Positions 11,829 through 23,214 of a stretch of DNA of 64,000 nucleotides are shown here, in pieces. Position 1 is the stretch's first letter, and the number at the start of each line of letters is the position of its first letter. Below the pieces are notes generated by a model. The model did not search any database, had not been told where the DNA came from, and was given only the letters and a program-made list of their open reading frames with translations. The DNA comes from Inia geoffrensis. Its lineage: Eukaryota; Chordata; Mammalia; Artiodactyla; Iniidae. Location: positions 56,706,001 to 56,770,000 of the forward strand of contig CM070903.1 in assembly GCA_036417435.1 (NCBI GenBank), given 5' to 3'. A program made the translations under genes and the position numbers.

Positions 11829-13019
11829 AATGGAGACTTCATGTTTTGACGAGGTTATTCACTACCAAGTTTGGGCCAGGCTAGACCCTCAGCTTCAAGT
11901 CCATAGGATTTCCATAATGGAATGGACAACTCCTAGTTGTAGAAATGAAGGAATCTATGTTGTTCCTTGCACAGAGACAGACCTTTTTTTTCTTTGAGGA
12001 CAGCCATTTCCATCACTGACCTCACCTCCAAAGATTTGCTAATATCTTTCGTGTTACCATCATTTTTTCCATTTCTTTTTTGTTATAAAATTTTTTAAAA
12101 TCAGTTTTAATTTTTTATCATGTACATCATACACATACATATCTAAAATTAAACTAAAAGTCTTATAATTTAGAACTTTGAACTTTGGGGCTACTTTTTC
12201 TTTTATTTACATGTTTGCAATTGAGATGCTTATTCTGCTTATGTCTTGACTGATCAATTTTAGACTTTATTTACTTCCTGTTATAGCAAGTGACAAGTAT
12301 TTAACTCTGTGACTCCCATACATATCCCAGTGGTGTGCTGGAGCTTATCCTACCTGCTGATAGGAGCTGATTGTTAAATTTTCAGAAAATTTGCAAGTCA
12401 ACTATTAAATGATTGTTAGCTTGGAATTGGCCATGGTGGGAGTATTTATGCCATGGAAACCAGCAAATGTTATCAGGGCTATTTCCCCCTAGAAAACGAG
12501 TTGTTACACGTTTCCCAGCATACCACTGTTCCTCCTGCATACTCTCACAATTGTAGATTAATCTAGAAGTCAGGAGTTTGATTTTAACAACTCTGGTAAA
12601 TTTTGTTCTCTGCATAGCTCATTGGTATACCAAAATTATTGACTTCCTTATTTTACGTGGCGTTAGTAACTGCCTCATCGTGCTGACACCTCCTGAAGTT
12701 AACGGACAATCCACAAAAAGTAAGGCAACCAGTAATTATGTGCTTATGAAGTATTCTTGCCAAACAAATGAATCTGAATCTATTTAAGCTTCAACAGCTA
12801 AATACCAGTTTATGGGTAATACGAAGCATAGAAAGCAAATGAGATGACACAAGGAAGCAACCAACTAAATCTAGAATGTAGGATATTCTGCAGGACCAAT
12901 GACTCACTTTTCCTACTAACTCAATAGCATAAATGGAGCAGGGAGGTAGGAAACTACTATTATAGAAAAATCAGACTTAAAACTCATAACCCCCTGTTTT
13001 CATGTATGGACCTTGTTTG
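11829..13019. other. AT-rich single-copy DNA
   Basis: No exon or repeat family recognised. Confidence 0.4.
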
Positions 13020-13385
13020 GATCCAAACTCAAACCAAGGAAAAATTAAAAAGTATGCTTGAGACAATCAGGAAAATTTGCCTATAGACCAGGTATTAGAT
13101 GACATTAGGAATCATTGTTGTCTTTGCCATGTATGATAATGGCATACTAGTTATGGCTAAAAAGTGTCCTTACTGGTAATAGGTGAATAATGAAGTATTT
13201 GCAGGTGAAATCCTGCAAAGTTTGAGTCATTTTTTTCTTTTAAAAAACCCTGGGAAAAATATAGGGGGACAGATGAAACAAAGTGATAAAATTTGGTAAC
13301 TGTTGAAGATGGATGATGGGTCTATGCAAGATTACTACATTATTCTACTTAGGTGTAAAATTTTCATAATAAAAGAATGTAATTG
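13020..13385 (+). mobile_element. old L1M 3'-end fragment
   Basis: The terminal part has GGTAACTGTTGAAGATGGAT, GATGGGTCTATGCAAGATTAC and AAAATTTTCATAATAAAAGAA, the order of L1ME/L1MC 3' ends (...GGTGATGGGTATATGGG...TACTATTC...GAAAATTTTCAAAATAAAA). The 5' limit is approximate. Confidence 0.55.
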
Positions 13386-14076
13386 CTTCATTCTAAATCT
13401 AGTCAGTAGTTTTCTTTGCGCTTACTAGCTTTTTTCCAATGTACCACATCAGATTGGTTAAATATCAGTTAATGAATTAATACTCTTTTTGAAATCCTTA
13501 AACATAGTAGATAATCCATCAATGTCATTTCTTCAGGTTTCCCTCCCTGAGTCCCCCTTCTTCCTTTCAATCGGAGGAGCAGCACATTGGGCTTTCTGCA
13601 TAGCTGTTGATCTGCACTGCCCTCCTCCATGACCCTGGACTGCCCACATCTGTTTTCCTATGTTGGATTCATTTTCTCCCTCTTTGTTGATCTAGTCCCT
13701 CATTTTGCTAGAGCACCTGCTCCAGTAGCTTCCTAAGAAAAAATAAATGTGAAGTAAAACTTTTCAGTCCTTGAATTTTTTTTTTTTTTCCCACATTTGA
13801 TTTGGCCTCATACCTTCCCCCTCAAAATTTTGGAAGCTTTTCTCCATTTACTTCTAGTCTCCGGTGTAGGTGTTAAGAAGCTCAATGCTAATTTGATTTT
13901 CATTTCCCCCCTTTTATGAAAATTACAAAATTTCTCAGCATATGCTGTAGGTTGATCTCTATTTTTGATTGTGCCAGGCCCTGGTGAAACATGTGTCCGA
14001 TAGTGTCTGATTTTTCTGGTTTGTTATGTCATCTTACATTTTCTCTGGGCTGTTTTTCCATGACTCTCACTTGCTC
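13386..14076. other. single-copy DNA with a T-run at about 13776-13790
   Basis: No gene or recognised repeat. It ends in a short palindrome (14069-14090, arms ACTTGCTCC/GGAGCAAGT, 4-nt loop) that overlaps the start of the 181-bp inverted repeat. Confidence 0.4.
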
Positions 14077-14257
14077 CTTAGGGAGCAAGTAAACCTAGGC
14101 AGGCAGTGATGACTAAGCCACGAAAGGTGTGGAGATCTCAACATAAAATCAGGTCGTAAAATGAGAAGAGTAAGGATTGTTCATTATCAGGTGATAGCGA
14201 GAAATGATATGCAACTATGCACAGGAAAACAAAAAAGCCACATGTTTAATTAGATCA
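14077..14257 (+). repeat. left arm of a perfect 181-bp inverted repeat
   Basis: By direct base-by-base reading, this stretch is the exact reverse complement of 15298-15478, with no mismatch and no indel over 181 bp. It starts CTTAGGGAGCAAGTAAACC and ends TTTAATTAGATCA. Outside these limits similarity stops at once (next base C versus G on one side; C versus G on the other). I recognise no transposon family, terminal repeat or target duplication. The outer edge lies inside the 9-bp-arm palindrome 14069-14090. Confidence 0.97.
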
Positions 14258-15297
14258 CTCACAGGATATTAGACCTATCAATCCCAATTTACGGATTTTA
14301 TTTGGAAAAATGCTGTGTGGAAGGAAACAAGAAGGAAGTCAGGGAAGGTTGAACGAGCTGCCAGACCAGGATGTTAAGCTGACCCAGGTGAAGAGAGCAA
14401 GAGAAGGTTGGGTGGAAGTGTCCTTGACACTCCTGAAATTTACGGTTCAACAAAGCCGCCAGGGAATCCTTGAGCCATAACCAGCTGACAGAGGAGTCCC
14501 CTTGTCTTAGGAATGGGCTGACCTTATTATTTCTGCTGCATTCAATCACTGGTCATATTCTAAACCTGGGCACAGACTCAGCTCAACTGCAGTGATGGAT
14601 TCAAAGCGATGCACCTGGGGCCATGGTCAATTACCTTCCCCGGAGGTCTGGGGTGCTAACATCATGGCCACTATTGTAAAGCAGGTTTTATTATCATTAT
14701 GTTGAGTGTGTTAGTCTATGTACTGTGCCTAGAACAGGGGTAGGCACATCACAAGTGCTCAGAAAGCCTTAACTGTTTTTACTGAGTGCCAAAGAGCAGG
14801 CTGCAAATGTGTGTGATTAGCCAAAGAATAGTTTTAAACTTTATACTCTAAATTTTGGAATCTATTTACTTTAAGCACTATTCTAATAGTCTTGGTTAAC
14901 TTGAGTACAAGCCGAAGCCACTTAGAAATGGCAGAGTAGAAAGAGATTGGAAGATTTTTAGTATTATAACAATCAGAAAGCTGGGTAAAGTGTGTTTGAC
15001 AGCAGAGAAAGGGACAGAAAAACAGTAAGAGCAAACACAACAAAAGTGCATACTTTAACGGTTTTTGACATCAGGGAACTTAGCTCCAGAAACTTCAATA
15101 GGCAGAGGTGCTTCTTGGCATTTCATAAATGAAATAACCAACGTTCATGATAATGACTCTAATATCAAGAAAATGTTTTACCAGCACTTTGAGGAAGTAG
15201 GAAAGTGTTTTAGAACGATGTCCATCCAGAATAGTAAAACTGCAGAGGAGCTTCTTAGAGTAAATCCTCCAGGTTTCTGGACAGCTGATAGTTTTAC
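14258..15297. other. 1040-bp spacer between the inverted-repeat arms
   Basis: Mostly unassigned, with a MIR-like 3' piece at about 14690-14780 (TTTTATTATCATTATG, then GTGCCTAGAACAGGGG). A 91-codon plus-strand frame starts at 15065 and runs through to 15340, into the right arm; I see no domain in it and no evidence that it is translated. Presence of an old MIR shows that the spacer is ordinary ancient genomic DNA and not a new mobile element. Confidence 0.5.
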
Positions 15298-15478
15298 TGA
15301 TCTAATTAAACATGTGGCTTTTTTGTTTTCCTGTGCATAGTTGCATATCATTTCTCGCTATCACCTGATAATGAACAATCCTTACTCTTCTCATTTTACG
15401 ACCTGATTTTATGTTGAGATCTCCACACCTTTCGTGGCTTAGTCATCACTGCCTGCCTAGGTTTACTTGCTCCCTAAG
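15298..15478 (-). repeat. right arm of the perfect 181-bp inverted repeat
   Basis: Exact reverse complement of 14077-14257. It begins TGATCTAATTAAACATGTGG and ends TTTACTTGCTCCCTAAG. A transcript crossing both arms could fold into an uninterrupted 181-bp duplex with a 1-kb loop. Confidence 0.97.
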
Positions 15479-15994
15479 CAAACATGAAATCTCTATGATA
15501 AATCATAAAGAGAAGAACCTCCAAGTCATTTCAGTTGAGCTCCTGAGACCAGATGGTTTGGCCATCCCATGACTGTCACTAAGAGGATTCTCACTCCAGT
15601 GACACACAAGTCCCAGACACTTTGGACACTGTCTGTGCCTGTTTCCTCGACAGCATGTTCCTGTTCTTGCATATGAACCACTGACACCCACAGTGCTTCC
15701 ACAAAACATTGGGCTAACAACAAAATTGCTGGCCTGGGACATGACATCAACACCTTTGGAGAATAACTGAAGAACTTGATAGTTCATCTTCTAAACTCTC
15801 AGGAATACCACCATCAGAGCCTGAGAAGCTGCTGTCTAGAGCAACAGACTTCCATTGTGAAACTGGGATGCTCACAGCAGGCACAGTGGGTCAGCAGCTG
15901 CCACATGAGTGAGACATAGAGAATGACAGAGACAGAGCTGAGAGATACATATACAGGCAGAGACAAAGAGAGACAACATGCCAGTATGCACACA
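15479..15994. other. unassigned single-copy DNA
   Basis: Two overlapping minus-strand frames (15503-15787, 15526-15753) have no recognisable domain. No repeat recognised. Confidence 0.4.
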
Positions 15995-16383
15995 GGGTCG
16001 TCCTGTTTAGTCCAGGCTGCTACAACAAAAATACCATAGACTGGAAGGTTTAAACACATTTATTTCTCACATTTCTTAGTCTGGGAAGTCCAAGATCAAA
16101 GGCATAGGCAGATTCAGTGTCTGGTGAGGGCCCATTTCCTGGGCCCATAGACAACGCATTACCCATAGACAACCGTCTTCTCATTGTGTCCTCACATGGA
16201 GGAAGGGGCAAGGGAGCTCTCTGGGGCCTCCTTATAAAGGCACTGATCCCATTCATGAATGCTTTGCCCTTATGACCTAATCACCCCCCCCCAAGACCCC
16301 CCCACCTCCAAATACCATCATATTGGGGTTTGGATTTCAACATATGATTTGAGAGGGGAACATAAATACTCAGTCTAGAGCAT
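15995..16383 (-). mobile_element. MaLR-type solo LTR (MLT1/MST-like)
   Basis: The plus strand reads TCCAGGCTGCTACAACAAAA, ATACCATAGACTGG, ATTTATTTCTCACATTTC, GTCTGGGAAGTCCAAGATCA, GTGTCTGGTGAGGGCCC, GTGTCCTCACATGGAGGAAGG, CTCTGGGGCCTC, CCATTCATGAATG, GACCTAATCACC and GGATTTCAACATATGA. This is the reverse of a MaLR LTR. AAATAAA near 16060 on the minus strand is its likely polyadenylation signal. A C-rich run (16282-16311) has grown inside it. No internal retroviral region is attached. Confidence 0.8.
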
Positions 16384-16424
16384 ATCCAAAACCTTTTTCA
16401 GAGTTAAAAGCAGAATCTGCCTCA

Positions 16425-16500
16425 TTTTTCTACTGATTTGTAAGCTCCTCGGGGGCAGAGCCGGGTCTGCTTGCAACTACACTAAGCAAAAATTTATGAG
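16425..16500 (+). repeat. L2 3'-end fragment
   Basis: CTGATTTGTAAGCTCCTCGG and GGGCAGAGCCGGGTCT match the L2 3' terminus (TAAGCTCCATGAGGGCAGGGAC). Confidence 0.5.
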
Positions 16501-17400
16501 GAGGGAAACAGTCATGATAAGCAGGCAGTCCTTAATTCATATTTGAAAACAAAGAACAAAAGACAGTAATGTCCTAAAAGAAATGTTCCTGACATTGCTA
16601 CAAGGATTAAAATAGCTGTTAATTTTGCATAGGTTTAATTTTCCCCAGTTCCTGGATGTTACCTCCTTTTAAGTCATCTGGTTTTTTTGGCTTAAGGGCT
16701 CAAAAGGCTGTATTAGATTCCATACATACTAATGGACAGCCAGTTGTTTTAACTGTACTGAATTAACTATCCCTTCTTTATCTTCTATTATCATGCACAG
16801 CCTTCTAAAGTCATCTATTTTTCTACCAGTGGTATTTCCCTTCCCTTTTATTCTAGATGGCATCAGCACATTTTGAAATATACAGATCTACAGGTAAAAC
16901 AACTGAAATGTACAAGGAAAAGCAGACAGAAGCCTAGTATTTCAGGTTGTTACTTTTTTGTCTTATTTTTTTCTATTCCATATTTTCTTTTCTCGTTTTT
17001 ATATTTTTTTAAGACATGAAATAAAATGTGCTGCAGCTCAGAAATGAGTAAATTCAAGACAACAGTTGAGTAACAATCCTTAGAAACTAATATTTATCTG
17101 AATTTAAAACTGTAAATTATTTTGTTTTTCCCCAAAATAAATTGGTCAGATATGAAAAAAAGAAAAGGATTATGAAGCATTCTAACTTTTGAGTATGAAC
17201 ATGTTGGCTAATTTGTACTGATTTATCTGCCAATCTAGATGCAATCACACTTTTAAAAGCAGATTCCTGTAATTTGCTTTTCTCTAAAATGTCACCAATG
17301 CATTAAATACTTTGAAAACAGTCTTTGTAAATCAATCTGCACTTATTAGATTTGTTTAAAGGGTAGCATTAGAATTCCATGCCAAGATTTAATTTGGTTT
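16501..17400. other. AT-rich single-copy DNA
   Basis: No gene or recognised repeat. Confidence 0.4.
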
Positions 17401-17414
17401 TAAAATAACTTCCA

Positions 17415-17632
17415 GGCTTCCCTGGTGGCGCAGTTGTTGAGAGTCCACCTGCTGATGCAGGGCACATGGGTTCGTGCCCCAGTCTGGGAAGATCCCACAT
17501 GCCGCGGAGTGGCTGGGCCCATGAGCCATGGCCGCTGAGCCTGCGTGTCTGGAGCCTGTGCTCCGCAACGGGAGAGGCCACAACAGTGAGAGGCCCGCGT
17601 ACCGCAAAAAAAATAAATAAAATAAAATAAAA
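17415..17632 (+). mobile_element. CHR-type tRNA-derived SINE
   Basis: Head GGCTTCCCTGGTGGCGCAGT, B-box-like GGTTCGTGCCC, body GAAGATCCCACATGCCGCGG, and an A-rich tail of the form (AAATA)n ending near 17632. Imperfect flanking duplication: AAAATAACTTCC (17402-17413) against AAAAGTAACTCCC (from about 17628). Several CpG-to-TpG changes mark it as an older copy. Confidence 0.93.
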
Positions 17633-18389
17633 GTAACTCCCTACATGCAGAACATTTCCAAGGGCAGAGAGGCTAGTTCTCAATTATTTTCATGCCGGCA
17701 GTGCTAAATGTGTTTAATGACTCACCTACAAGCTGTGTGTTCTCTGAAGACCTCCCCATTCAGTGGAACACACACATTTTTCCTTAGGCTATTTTATTGA
17801 AAAAAGAGGGAAATGGAGGATCATAGCCAAATGATAAGTGAAAGTTCTTACTTTGTTCTTGTCAACGCGGTATTACAGATTTGATCAACATGTTGACTGG
17901 CTTTTTGATTCAGGCCTTGCAGACGCACGCATGTCTTAAACTCACACAGTGTTTGCAGACCTGATGGATGTTGCATTTTAAGTTTTCTGTACCACACACA
18001 GGTCTCTAGCAGGAGGTGCTGTCTCACCACCAGCTATACGTTCGCTATTCCCCATCATGATTCACAGTCTACAGGTTTTCTCCTGCTGTTTTCATGTAAG
18101 GTCTTTCTGGATTTAGTCCCTCACTCTTCGCTAAAACTTGAGGTTAACATATGCACTTAGAAACTACTCTAAACCTCTTACGGCTATAGGCTAAATAAGA
18201 ATAGAAAGCCAGTGAGATTAATTTACCTGTACAATTTTAAGACCAAGGTCACTTACTAGCTGATGGGATTGTTGCTTACTGCCATTCAGAGATAGAGTTT
18301 TCTGTAAAGGGCAGAGACAGTATTTTAGAGGGTAACCCTTGCCATATCGTTAGCCATTAGCTACGCCTACATTATTGAGTGGTACAGTG
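17633..18389. other. single-copy DNA, no feature recognised
   Basis: No supported exon or repeat. Confidence 0.4.
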
Positions 18390-18560
18390 GGGTTTAATGG
18401 AAGGAACTTAGAGCTGCAATCAGAAAGTCTGGGTTCCAGGCTTTGTTTACCAGTTATTAACTATATTGAACCGTTACTTCGGTTAAGTCTCAGTTTCCCA
18501 TCTGTAAAATAGTATTAAGAGTATCTGCCTTCTCACATCTGAATATTGTGAAGATAAATT
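18390..18560 (+). repeat. MIR-family SINE fragment
   Basis: CAATCAGAAAGTCTGGGTTCC, CAGTTTCCCATCTGTAAAAT and the following ATTAAGAGTATCTGCC give the MIR core order. Confidence 0.75.
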
Positions 18561-20169
18561 TAGATGAAGAACATTGTTTTAAGCCATGGAAAAATGAAAT
18601 GTTCTGAGTATTGTTAAAGGAATTCTATGTACGAGAGGGAAATAGACAGAGATAACCAGATAATAAGTAGTTAGAAGAGTTGTAGATGTAGTAGACTGTA
18701 AAGTGTGGACTGCAGGTAAAGGAAGATATGGGGCTGTGTCTTCCAGCACTGTACCTGCCACTGCCTGCACCCACCCGCCCCACCCCCGCTTTCTGTTCTT
18801 GTCTTTTGTCTCTCAAAACCTGCATCTAGCCATACCCTCTGCCTGCTGGTTTTATTCCACTCTAGTTTCTGAGCTTACCTGGTCCCGGCCAAGCCCAAAT
18901 TGCCAATGGACTTCAGAGCTGATCCAATGGGCGTAAGGACTGTATCCATGGTCTAATAATGGAAATGAATTGCCCCGTGTGGTCCCCAAGCCATCTTGCT
19001 ACCAACCATACTTAGGAGCAACAGAATTATATTATTTCCTCCTGGAGTCATCTGGTCCCAACATGGCTCTCCTCCCCTAAACTTACTCCATTTTTCCCCC
19101 CCGATTCCCATGTTGACTCAGTTCATAAGTCTAGTTACTACTTTAGTCACCATTCCTTAGTCCTAGCTGATTACCTGTTTAAAACCCCAGATCCTCAAAG
19201 AACTGGAGGCACTGGGGCCTAAATGAACTGCCTTGACAGGAATCAGAGAGGTTATGATTACTTTTCTGTCAAACATACCAATACAGACTTTCAATAGAAA
19301 ATTTCTATTTCATAACTAGATTTAAATGAAGTGTTCAATCAGGTCATAGAAATTTAGAACTTCTTCATTTGGAAGTATTACTTGAAACCATTAGAGTAGA
19401 TGAGATTTCTTATGCAGAGTAAAAAGAGAGAAGATGAGATAATGAGGACTCAGCCCTTGGGAATATTCAGTTAGGAAATAGGAATATCCTATAAAAATCT
19501 TCAAAAACCATTCTCTGAGGAAGTCCCCCTTCAGACTCTTTCTAAATGTCTGCCAGAAGAATGCTCAGAGGCACTGACTTCTTATCGCCATTAATATTCA
19601 TTAATCACCAATTTTTAGATTAAAGGAAGAATGGATACTGATGTTGGCAGAGGAAGATAATGAAAGTTTTTAAGGGGCCAAGAAAATCCCTTGTGGAAGG
19701 AAAACTTTGTATAGATCAACAATGCAAGGACATGAGATCCAGAAACTGTTTGATCATATAAATTATGCTTTAAAAAAACTTGCATAATGATTACTTGAAA
19801 TAAAGAATTCTTACACTGGATACAATATTTATATCTCAAAATCAGAAATCTTGCTATATAAAACATTAACTAGTCATAAGATAATGGGAAAAAAAATTCA
19901 CTTTTAATAGGCCATAGAGTACATCTAATTAATTACAAAAAACATAACTATAATATACTAGACATGTTTGAAGAAAAATTTTAAATACTAATATAGGTCA
20001 CTAATAAAGCCCTGAACATATAGAAAGGCATATTTTGGTCTTGGGTAGAAAGACTTATATATATATACACATATATATATGCAATTCTCCCTAACCACAA
20101 ACCCAACAAAGTACAAATAAAGTTTGAAGGGTAGGTACTGAATTGAAACCTAATTCTAAGTTTGAATAA
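18561..20169. other. single-copy, AT-rich DNA
   Basis: No exon supported. The last few hundred bases may be part of the ancient L1M seen after the full-length L1 at 27456, but I could not confirm that. A short (TA)n tract lies at about 20057-20081. Confidence 0.35.
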
Positions 20170-20182
20170 GAATTATACACGC
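20170..20182. repeat. 13-bp target-site duplication, left copy
   Basis: GAATTATACACGC, repeated exactly at 27443-27455. The two copies bound the full-length L1. Confidence 0.93.
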
Positions 20183-21330
20183 GGCTTCCGGGAAGATGGC
20201 GGAAGAGTAAGACGTGGAGATCACCTTCCTCCCCACACATACACCAGAAATACATCTACACGTGGAACAACTCCTACAGAACACCTACTGAACGCTGGCA
20301 GAAGACCGCACACCTCCCAAAAGGCAAGAAACCCCCCACGTACCTGGGTAGGGCAAAAGAAAAAAAAAAAAAAACAGAGACAAAAGAATAGGGACGGGAC
20401 CTGCACCAGTGGGAGGGAGCTGTGAAGGAGGAAAGGTTCCCACACACTAGGAAGCCCCTTCAAGGGTGGAGAATGCGGGTGGCGCACGGGGAAAGCTACG
20501 GAGCCGCAGAGGAGAGCGCAGCAACAGGGGTGTGGAGGGCAAAGCGGAGAGGTTCCCGCACAAAGAATCAGGGTCGACCGGCACTCACCAGTCCGAGAGG
20601 CTTGTCTGCTCACCCGCCGGGGCTGGCAGGGCCTGGAGTTGAGGCTCTGGCTTCGGTCGGAGCGCCGGGAGAAGACTGGGGTTGGCGGCGTGAACACAGC
20701 CTGCAGGGAGTTAGTGCGCCACGGCTAGCAGGGAGGGAGTCTGGGGAAAAGTCTGGACCTGCCAAAGAGGCAAGAGACTTTTTTTTCCCCGCTTTGTTTC
20801 CTGGTGCGCCAGGAGAGGGGATTAAGAGCCCTGCTTAAAGGAGATCCAGAGACGGGCGCGAGCTGCGGCTAAAAGCGCGGACCCCAGAGACGTGCATGAG
20901 ACGCTAAGGCTGCTGCTGCCACCACCAAGAAGCCTGTGTGCGAACACAGGTCACTATCCACACCCCGCTTCCGGAGAGCCTGTGCAGCCCGCCACTGCCA
21001 GGGTCCCAGGATCCAGGGACAACTTCCCCGGGGAGAACGCACGGCACGCCTCAGGCTGGTGCAACGTCACGCCGGCCTCTGCTGCCTCGGGCTCGGCCCG
21101 CGCTCCGTGCCCCTCCCTCCGTCCAGCTTGAGTGAGCCAAAGCCTCCAGATCAGCGGCTCCTTTAACCCCGTCCTGTCTGAGCGAAGAACAGACGCCCTC
21201 CGGCAACCTACACGCAGAGGCGGGGCCAAATCCAAAGCTGAGCCCCTGGGAGCTGTGAGAAAAAAGAAGAGAAAGGGAAATCTCTCCCAGCAGCCTCAGC
21301 AACAGCGGATTAAAGCTCCACAATCAACTT
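20183..21330 (+). promoter_or_regulatory. L1 5'UTR promoter region, CpG-rich
   Basis: The element begins GGCTTCCGGGAAGATGGCGG: an ETS-like TTCCGG (20187-20192) followed by a YY1-like AAGATGGCGG (20193-20202) near the first base. In human L1 a YY1 site at about +13 to +21 sets the transcription start; the same placement here is by analogy. The next ~1.1 kb is far richer in G+C and CpG than its surroundings. A pyrimidine-rich stretch with (CTTT)n and (CTTC)n runs from about 21420 to 21765. Long frames on both strands here (for example 20221-20697 minus, 158 codons) are probably by-products of the high G+C content. Confidence 0.7.
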
Positions 21331-22263
21331 GATGTACCCTGCCTCTGTGGAATACATGAATAGACAAAGAATCACCCCGAATTAAGGAGGCGGATTTTCA
21401 GAGCAAGATTTATGATTTTTTCCCCTTTTCCTCTTTTTGTGAGTGTGTATGTGTATGCTTCTGTGTGAGATTTTGTCTGTAGAGCTTTGCTTCCACCATT
21501 TGTCCTAGGGTTCTATCCGTCCGTTTTTTTGTTTGTTTTAAATTTTTTTCTTCTTTTTTCTCTTAATAATTTTTTTATTTTAATAACTTTATATTTTATC
21601 TTACTTTATTTTTTTACGTTATCATCTTTCTTTTCTTTCTTCCTTCCCTCCTTCCTTCCTTCCCTCCACCCTCCCACCCTCCCTCATTTCTTCCTTTTTT
21701 TTTTTCTTTCTTTCTTTCTTTCTACTTCTACTAATTCTTTCTTTCTACTTTTCCTCCCTTTTATTCTGAGCCGTGTGGCTGAAAGGATCTTGGTGCTCCA
21801 GCCAGGAGTCAGTGCTGTGCCTCTGAGGTGGGAGAGCCAACTTCAGGACACTGATCCAAAAGAGACCTCCCAGTAATATCAAACGGCGAAAATCTCCCAG
21901 AGATCTCCATCTAAACACCAGCACCATTGAGCTTCACTCAACGACCAGCAAGGTACAGTGCGGGACACCCTATGCCAAACAACTAGCAAGACAGGAACAC
22001 AACCCCACCCATTAGCAGAGAGGCCTCCTAAAATCATAATAAGGCCACAGACACCCCAAAACACACCACCAGATGTGGACCTGCCCACCAGAAAGACAAG
22101 ATCCAGCCTCATCCATCACAACACAGGCACTAGGCCCCTCTACCAGGAAGCCTACACAACCCACTGAACCAACCTTAGCCACTGGGGACAGACACCAAAA
22201 ACAACGGGAACTACGAACCTGCAGCCTGAAAAAGGAGACACCAAACACAGTAAGATAAGAAAA

Positions 22264-23156
22264 ATGAGAAGACAGAAAAAAACAGAGCAGATGAAGGAGC
22301 AAGATAAAGACCCACCAGACCTAACAAATGAATAGGAAATAGGCAGTCTACCTGAAAAAGAATTCAGAATAATGATAGTAAAGATGATCCAAAATCTTAG
22401 AAATAGAATAGACAAAATGCAAGAAGCATTTAACAAGAAACTAGAAGACATAAAGATGAAACAAACAATGATGAACAACACAATAAATGAAATTAAAATA
22501 CTCTAGATGGGATCAATAGCAGAATAACTGAGGCAGAAGAATGGATAAGTGACCTGGAAGATAAAATAGTGGAATTAACTACTGCAGAGCAGAATAAAGA
22601 AAAAAGAATAGAAGGAACTGAGGACAGTCTCAGAGACCTCTGGGACAACAGTAAATGCACCAACATTCGAATTATAGGGGTTCCAGAAGAAGAAGAGAAA
22701 AAGAAAGGGAATGAGAAAATATTTGAAGAGATTGTAGTTGAAAATTTCCCAAATATGGGAAAGGAAATAGTTAATCAAGTCCAGGAAGCACAGAGAGTCC
22801 CATACAGGATAAATCCAAGGAGAAATATGCCAAGAAACATATTAATGAAACTGTCAAAAATTAAATACAAACAAAACATATTAAAAGCAGCAAAGGAAAA
22901 ACAACAAATAACACACAAGGGAATCCCCATAAGGTTAACAGCTGATCTTTCAGCAGAAACTCTACAAGCCAGAAGGGAGTGGCAGGACATATTGAAAGTG
23001 ATGAAGGAGAAAAACCTACAAGCAAGATTACTCTACCCAGCAAGGATCTCATTCAGATTTGATAGAGAAATTAAAACCTTTACAGACAAGCAAAAGCTGA
23101 GAGAGTTCAGCACCACCAAACCAGCTTTACAAAAACTGCTAAAGGAACTTATCTAG
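22264..23156 (+). pseudogene. L1 ORF1 (RNA-binding chaperone) relic
   Basis: The likely original start is ATG at 22264 (MRRQKKTEQMKEQ). Frame breaks: an in-frame TAG at 22333-22335 where related copies have GAG, and a one-base loss near 22497-22505 (after NNTINEIK) that shifts the frame. From 22569 the correct frame resumes for 195 codons and includes the conserved RRM/C-terminal-domain blocks: DSLRDLWDN, EKIFEEIV, NFPNMGKEI, the basic PYRINPRRNMPRNILMKLSK, and the C-terminal ARISFRFDREIKTFTDKQK. ORF1p normally trimerises through an N-terminal coiled coil and coats L1 RNA. The intact part retains the nucleic-acid-binding region, but translation from 22264 would stop after 23 codons. Confidence 0.9.
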
Positions 23157-23214
23157 GCAAGAAACACAAGAGAAGGAAAAGACCTACAATAACGAACCCA
23201 AAACAATTAAGAAA

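Noticed and set aside
15065..15340. 91-codon plus-strand open frame between and into the arms of the inverted repeat
   Set aside because: No domain, no upstream promoter or Kozak context of note, no splice sites, and its last codons are simply the right arm. Kept only as part of the spacer description.
21487..21876. 129-codon frame rich in Phe/Leu/Ser in the 21.5-21.9 kb region
   Set aside because: It is the translation of the pyrimidine-rich part of the L1 5'UTR; low complexity, not a membrane protein.
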